Position numbers and translations under genes: made by a program
The notes under the pieces: generated by a model
What the model was told of the DNA's origin: nothing
Database searches by the model: none
What the model saw: the letters and a program-made list of their open reading frames with translations, nothing else
Source of the DNA: Streptomyces sp. NBC_01788
GTDB lineage: Bacteria > Actinomycetota > Actinomycetes > Streptomycetales > Streptomycetaceae
DNA: 64,000 nt
Direction: 5' to 3'
NCBI RefSeq assembly: GCF_035917575.1
Contig: NZ_CP109090.1
Location: 7,998,001-8,062,000, forward strand
Shown: piece after piece, positions 60,743 through 64,000 of the stretch
Position numbering within the stretch: the stretch's first letter is position 1
Layout of the letters: the number at the start of each line of letters is the position of its first letter

Positions 60743-62830
60743 TTAGTTGAGGTAGTCGGCGACCAGGGCGGCGAATTCGTGCGGGGCGGCCGTGCGGATA
60801 CCGAGATCCTCGGCTTTGGCTCGCTTGGACCCCGCGCCGTTTCCGGCGACGACGAGGGTGGTCTTCTTGGAGACGCTGGAGGAGGAGCGGCCGCCGGCCT
60901 GCTCGATGAGCTCGTTCATCTGGTTGCGGCTGAGCTTCTCCAGGGGGCCGGTCATCACGCCGGTGACGACCACGGTCATCCCGGCCAGCGGTCCGCTCGC
61001 ACGCTCGGTTTTCTCGTCGTGGTCGCCGGTGTCGCCCTCGTGCGGGGCGGGTGCGGTGGCGCCGGGTTCGGCCATGTTCATCCCGGCGGCGGCGAGTTTG
61101 TCGATGAGCGGTGCGAGTTCGGCGAGTTCGGCGACGATCGAGGGGGCCTTCTCGGTGCCGATGCCCTCGACCTGCCGCATCGCTTCCGCGTCCGCGGCGC
61201 GGATGTTGTCCATGGTGGCGAAGTGCCGGGCGATACGGCGGGACATGGAGCGGCCGGTGCCGCGGACCCCGAGCGCGCACAGTACCCGCGACAGCGGTTG
61301 GCCCTTGGCCGTGGCGAGGGCGGCGAGGAGGTTGTCGGTGCTGGTTTCACCCATCCGTTCCAGGCCCAGGAGCTGCTCGCGGGTGAGGGCGAACAGGTCG
61401 GCGAGATCGGCGACGAGGCCGGCGTCGACGAGCTGGACGACGCGGGTGTGGCCGAGGCCTTCGATGTCGAGCTGGTCGCGGCCGGCCGCGTAGGACAGGG
61501 CGGCCACCAGGTGGCAGTTGCGTCCGTTCTCGCAGCGCCAGCGCTGCTCGCTGGTGTCGATGCCGTCCCCGCAGCGCGGGCACGTCTCGGGGAAGGCGAT
61601 GGGTTGTTCGTCGCCGGTGCGCAGGTGGGCGACGGGGGCTTCGATGCGGGGGATGACGTCGCCGGCCCGGTGGACCATGACGTGGTCGCCCAGACGCAGG
61701 TCGCGGCGGGTGATGTCGGCCGGGTTGTGGAGGGTGGCGTAGGTGATGGTGGCGCCGTCGATCTCGACCGGTTCCAGGACGGCGCGGGGGGCGATGATGC
61801 CGGTGCGGCCGACGTTCCACTCGACCTCGAGCAGCCGGGTGATCTTCTCGACCGCGGGCAGCTTGTAGGCGATCGCCCAACGCGGGGCGCGCGAACCCGA
61901 TCCTGCCGTCTGCTGGTCGGCGGCCAGGTCGGCCTTGATGACGATCCCGTCGATCCCGAAGGGCAGCTCGGCCCGCAGGGCGGCAATCTCCTGCACCCGG
62001 GCCAGCACCTGCTCGACGGTGCCGGCGGTGATGCCGGGCACCGCGGTGGTGGCGGTGGTGTTGATCCCGTACGTGGCGGCCTGAGCCATCAGCTCGCTGT
62101 GAGCGAGTTCGCCCAGCCGCGCGGTGAGCGCCGTCTCGGTATCGGACCGGGGCAGCAGGCCGTAGCCGAAGAACGTCATCGGCACGGTGTAGGTACGCTC
62201 CTTGGCGCGCAGGGTGCCTGCCGCGGCGCCGCGCGGATTGGCGAACGGCTGCCCGCCGTGTGCGGTGCGCACCTCGTTGGCGTGTTCGAACTGAGCGGTC
62301 GTCATCAGGACTTCGCCCCGGACTTCCACGGTGACCGGCTCGGCGAGTTCATCCGGCAGGCCCTCGATGGTGCCCATCGCGTGCGAGACATCCTCCCCGG
62401 CCGTCCCGTCCCCGCGTGTGATCAGCTGTGTCAGGCGACCGCCGGCGTAACGGGCGGCGACCGCGAGCCCGTCCAGCTTCGGCTCGACGCTGAACCGCTC
62501 GACCTCGTGGCCGATGCGCCGGGCCAGGGAGGCGGTCCAAGCGGTGAACTCGTCCGGCGAGAACACGTTGTCCAGACTCAGCATCGCCACGGTGTGCGGG
62601 ACATCGCCCTCCGCGGCGCCGCCGGCGACCTTCCCCGTCGAGGAGTCGGGCAGCACCTGGTCAGGATGTTCGGCCTCCCACGCGGCGATGCCTCGCACCA
62701 GCCGGTCGTAGGCGTCATCGTCCAGTGCCGACGTCCCACCCGCGTAGTAGGCGGCCGACGCCTTCACCGCGTCCTCGACCGCCTGCGCGTAGGCGGCGGT
62801 ATCCGTGATCACAGCTGCAGGTGTTGTCAT
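60743..62830 (-). CDS. ligA: NAD+-dependent DNA ligase (LigA paralogue)
   Basis: A 695-residue ligase that seals nicks using NAD+. Domain Ia/adenylation: the Ia YxxGxxxxDDDxYD region ([17 protein letters not shown]), [14 protein letters not shown] and EPKLDG with the adenylated Lys near 118; IKADLAADQ and [20 protein letters not shown] follow. A Cys4 zinc finger is present ([20 protein letters not shown]), then four helix-hairpin-helix motifs ([16 protein letters not shown]) and a C-terminal BRCT domain ([20 protein letters not shown]). Length is close to housekeeping LigA (about 670-735), but placement in accessory DNA beside IS debris suggests a second copy. ATG 62830 chosen; ATG 62839 is an alternative. 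Confidence 0.92.
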   Translation of the reverse strand: MTTPAAVITDTAAYAQAVEDAVKASAAYYAGGTSALDDDAYDRLVRGIAAWEAEHPDQVLPDSSTGKVAGGAAEGDVPHTVAMLSLDNVFSPDEFTAWTASLARRIGHEVERFSVEPKLDGLAVAARYAGGRLTQLITRGDGTAGEDVSHAMGTIEGLPDELAEPVTVEVRGEVLMTTAQFEHANEVRTAHGGQPFANPRGAAAGTLRAKERTYTVPMTFFGYGLLPRSDTETALTARLGELAHSELMAQAATYGINTTATTAVPGITAGTVEQVLARVQEIAALRAELPFGIDGIVIKADLAADQQTAGSGSRAPRWAIAYKLPAVEKITRLLEVEWNVGRTGIIAPRAVLEPVEIDGATITYATLHNPADITRRDLRLGDHVMVHRAGDVIPRIEAPVAHLRTGDEQPIAFPETCPRCGDGIDTSEQRWRCENGRNCHLVAALSYAAGRDQLDIEGLGHTRVVQLVDAGLVADLADLFALTREQLLGLERMGETSTDNLLAALATAKGQPLSRVLCALGVRGTGRSMSRRIARHFATMDNIRAADAEAMRQVEGIGTEKAPSIVAELAELAPLIDKLAAAGMNMAEPGATAPAPHEGDTGDHDEKTERASGPLAGMTVVVTGVMTGPLEKLSRNQMNELIEQAGGRSSSSVSKKTTLVVAGNGAGSKRAKAEDLGIRTAAPHEFAALVADYLN

Positions 62831-63077
62831 GCCCGTCATCCTGCCTGCCACCACTGACATCGCCCGATACGGCGGGACGGACGAAGGACCGCGAAGAGAA
62901 CGGGGCGGAGGCCGCGCAGCCCCTAGCCGCACCTCTCAGCGCGAGCACGCGTAGCACCCTGGACGTAATCTTTCGGTGCCGCCCGTGAACGGACGAAAGC
63001 GGCGCACCGGTTCCTCTCGTGACTGTCAGTGGTGATCGATACGGTCGGCGCACCTGAGCGGATGAGGAGCGCGGATC

Positions 63078-64000
63078 ATGAGACCTCCGGCCGAACTGGA
63101 CGGCGTCCAGTGGCACGCCCTGACCCACGCCTACGGCTCCGCGGAGGACGTGCCCGGGCTGATCAGGGCGCTCTATCAGGGCGACGAGGAGGTGGCCGGC
63201 GAGGCGATCTACGAGCTTTACGGCAACATCCACCACCAGGGCACGGTCTATCCGGCCTCGGCACCCGCCGTCCCCTTCCTCGCCCACGCCGTCCTGCACG
63301 CCCCGGGCAAGCGCGAGGAGCTGCTGATGCTGCTCGCCGTCCTCGTCGACCATGACCCGGCGGACATCGAATCACCGCACTGGCCCGTCAGTTCGGTCGC
63401 CGCGGTCTGCGCCGAGCTCTGCTGGGTGCTTCCGGACCTGCTGCCCTGCCTGAAGGACCCTGAACGGGGAGTGCGCCGGGCCGCGCTACGCGTGGTCGCA
63501 GCTGTGGCCGAACTGCTCCCGGCTGAGCTGCGCTTCTTCGCTGTGGTGCAGCTCGAAGGGCTGTACTCCACCGATCCTGTCCCGGCGGTGCGGGCGGACG
63601 CGATGGTCGCCCTGGCCCGGTTCGGCCGGGAGATGCCGGCACTCGACAGCCCCCTGCCCGAGGTCAGGCTGGCGGCGGCCCTGCTCGCTGCCGAGCGGTC
63701 CGGGCCGCCGTACCCGGCTGAGCTGGTGGAGGTCATCGCCGAGGACGGTGCCGAACCCGACCCGGGAGACGACGACTTCCCCTGGTCGGGCACCACCACG
63801 CAGGAAGAGCGGCTCACCCGCCTGCTCACCCGGGATCCGAACGCCGGCCTCGCCGTGGCCGCCCGCTGGATCACGGCCTCAGACATCGGCTCGCGCGGGT
63901 CCTGGCTGGCCCAGAAGATCGCCGAGACCTGGCGCGACCGGGAGCCCGAGGTCCTGGGCCTGCAACTGGCTGCCCTGCCCCTCCAGAAGGACGCCCGCGC
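63078..64000 (+). CDS. HEAT-repeat-like protein, runs off the window end
   Basis: From ATG 63078 (ATGAGGAGCGCGGATC upstream) the frame is open to the last base: at least 307 residues. Helical pairs typical of HEAT/PBS repeats are visible, for example DVPGLIRALYQGDEEVAGEA, AVPFLAHAVLHAPGKREELL and DPERGVRRAALRVVAAVAEL. It starts MRPPAELDGVQWHALTHAYG. Such proteins are scaffolds of unknown role and are common in Streptomyces. The C-terminus lies outside the window. It is divergent from the DNA ligase, 247 bases away. Confidence 0.8.
   Translation, partial: MRPPAELDGVQWHALTHAYGSAEDVPGLIRALYQGDEEVAGEAIYELYGNIHHQGTVYPASAPAVPFLAHAVLHAPGKREELLMLLAVLVDHDPADIESPHWPVSSVAAVCAELCWVLPDLLPCLKDPERGVRRAALRVVAAVAELLPAELRFFAVVQLEGLYSTDPVPAVRADAMVALARFGREMPALDSPLPEVRLAAALLAAERSGPPYPAELVEVIAEDGAEPDPGDDDFPWSGTTTQEERLTRLLTRDPNAGLAVAARWITASDIGSRGSWLAQKIAETWRDREPEVLGLQLAALPLQKDAR

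Noticed and set aside
60695..62857. A plus-strand open frame covering the DNA ligase
   Set aside because: Antisense to a complete LigA with all motifs; no family features.
1..64000. CRISPR arrays, tRNA or rRNA genes and secondary-metabolite synthases
   Set aside because: No regularly spaced repeats, no tRNA-like cloverleaf with TTC-loop and CCA context, no rRNA blocks, and no PKS, NRPS or terpene synthase motifs were found.

Overview
The window is high-GC DNA with strong third-position GC bias, GTG/TTG starts, frequent 4-bp ATGA/GTGA overlaps and Streptomyces-type families (BTAD regulator, helicase-associated domains, ricin-domain secreted glycosidases, DUF4097, SpoIIE-type phosphatase). It looks like a Streptomyces or close relative. 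Many small operons with their own regulators, many truncated genes and at least six mobile-element remnants point to accessory, arm-like chromosome rather than core. No rRNA, tRNA, CRISPR array, prophage or antibiotic biosynthetic cluster was seen.

Region by region. 1-3.6 kb: metal-homeostasis block with an M-box (Mg2+ sensing) riboswitch at 875-1029, a short leader ORF and an NRAMP transporter, followed by a 5' stub of mgtC; a second, related leader ORF (139-225) precedes two tiny genes. 3.6-11.3 kb: second-type penicillin-binding protein, LysE exporter with Lrp regulator, a 166-bp MITE, PP2C phosphatase, VOC proteins, AraC regulator, isochorismatase-like hydrolase with divergent MarR. 11.3-15.5 kb: broken NmrA gene, SnoaL protein, then a tightly overlapped sulfur-transfer operon (ArsR-rhodanese, cysteine desulfurase, TusA-like) flanked by transporter debris. 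15.5-22.4 kb: secreted protein, DUF4097 protein, beta-carbonic anhydrase, aquaporin, quinone oxidoreductase with divergent LysR and a clear operator.

22.5-30.5 kb: a complete-looking L-fucose (or similar deoxysugar) uptake and catabolic operon (ABC importer, fuconate dehydratase, SDR, mutarotase, lactonase) with a divergent FadR/GntR regulator; the expected aldo/keto reductase (fucose dehydrogenase) survives only as a C-terminal stub. 30.7-40 kb: GT39 membrane glycosyltransferase, IS remnants, a DUF318 permease pair, a nonsense-mutated AraC gene, TauE exporter, LysR and epimerase genes. 40.8-44.5 kb: two secreted ricin-domain glycosidase-like proteins (beta-helix protein and GH18 chitinase).

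44.6-64 kb: IS21 debris, DUF4240 protein, HAD phosphatase, a 985-residue kinase/M23-like/aminotransferase fusion with an Lrp regulator, two lipoproteins plus a BTAD regulator, a decayed helicase-associated-domain gene, a GbsR-like regulator with DUF4097 gene whose downstream ABC transporter appears deleted, an IS481 remnant, a second NAD+-dependent DNA ligase and a HEAT-repeat protein running off the window end. The best candidates for new biology are the paired CSSSP leader peptides around the M-box, the sulfur-transfer operon and the three-domain aminotransferase fusion.
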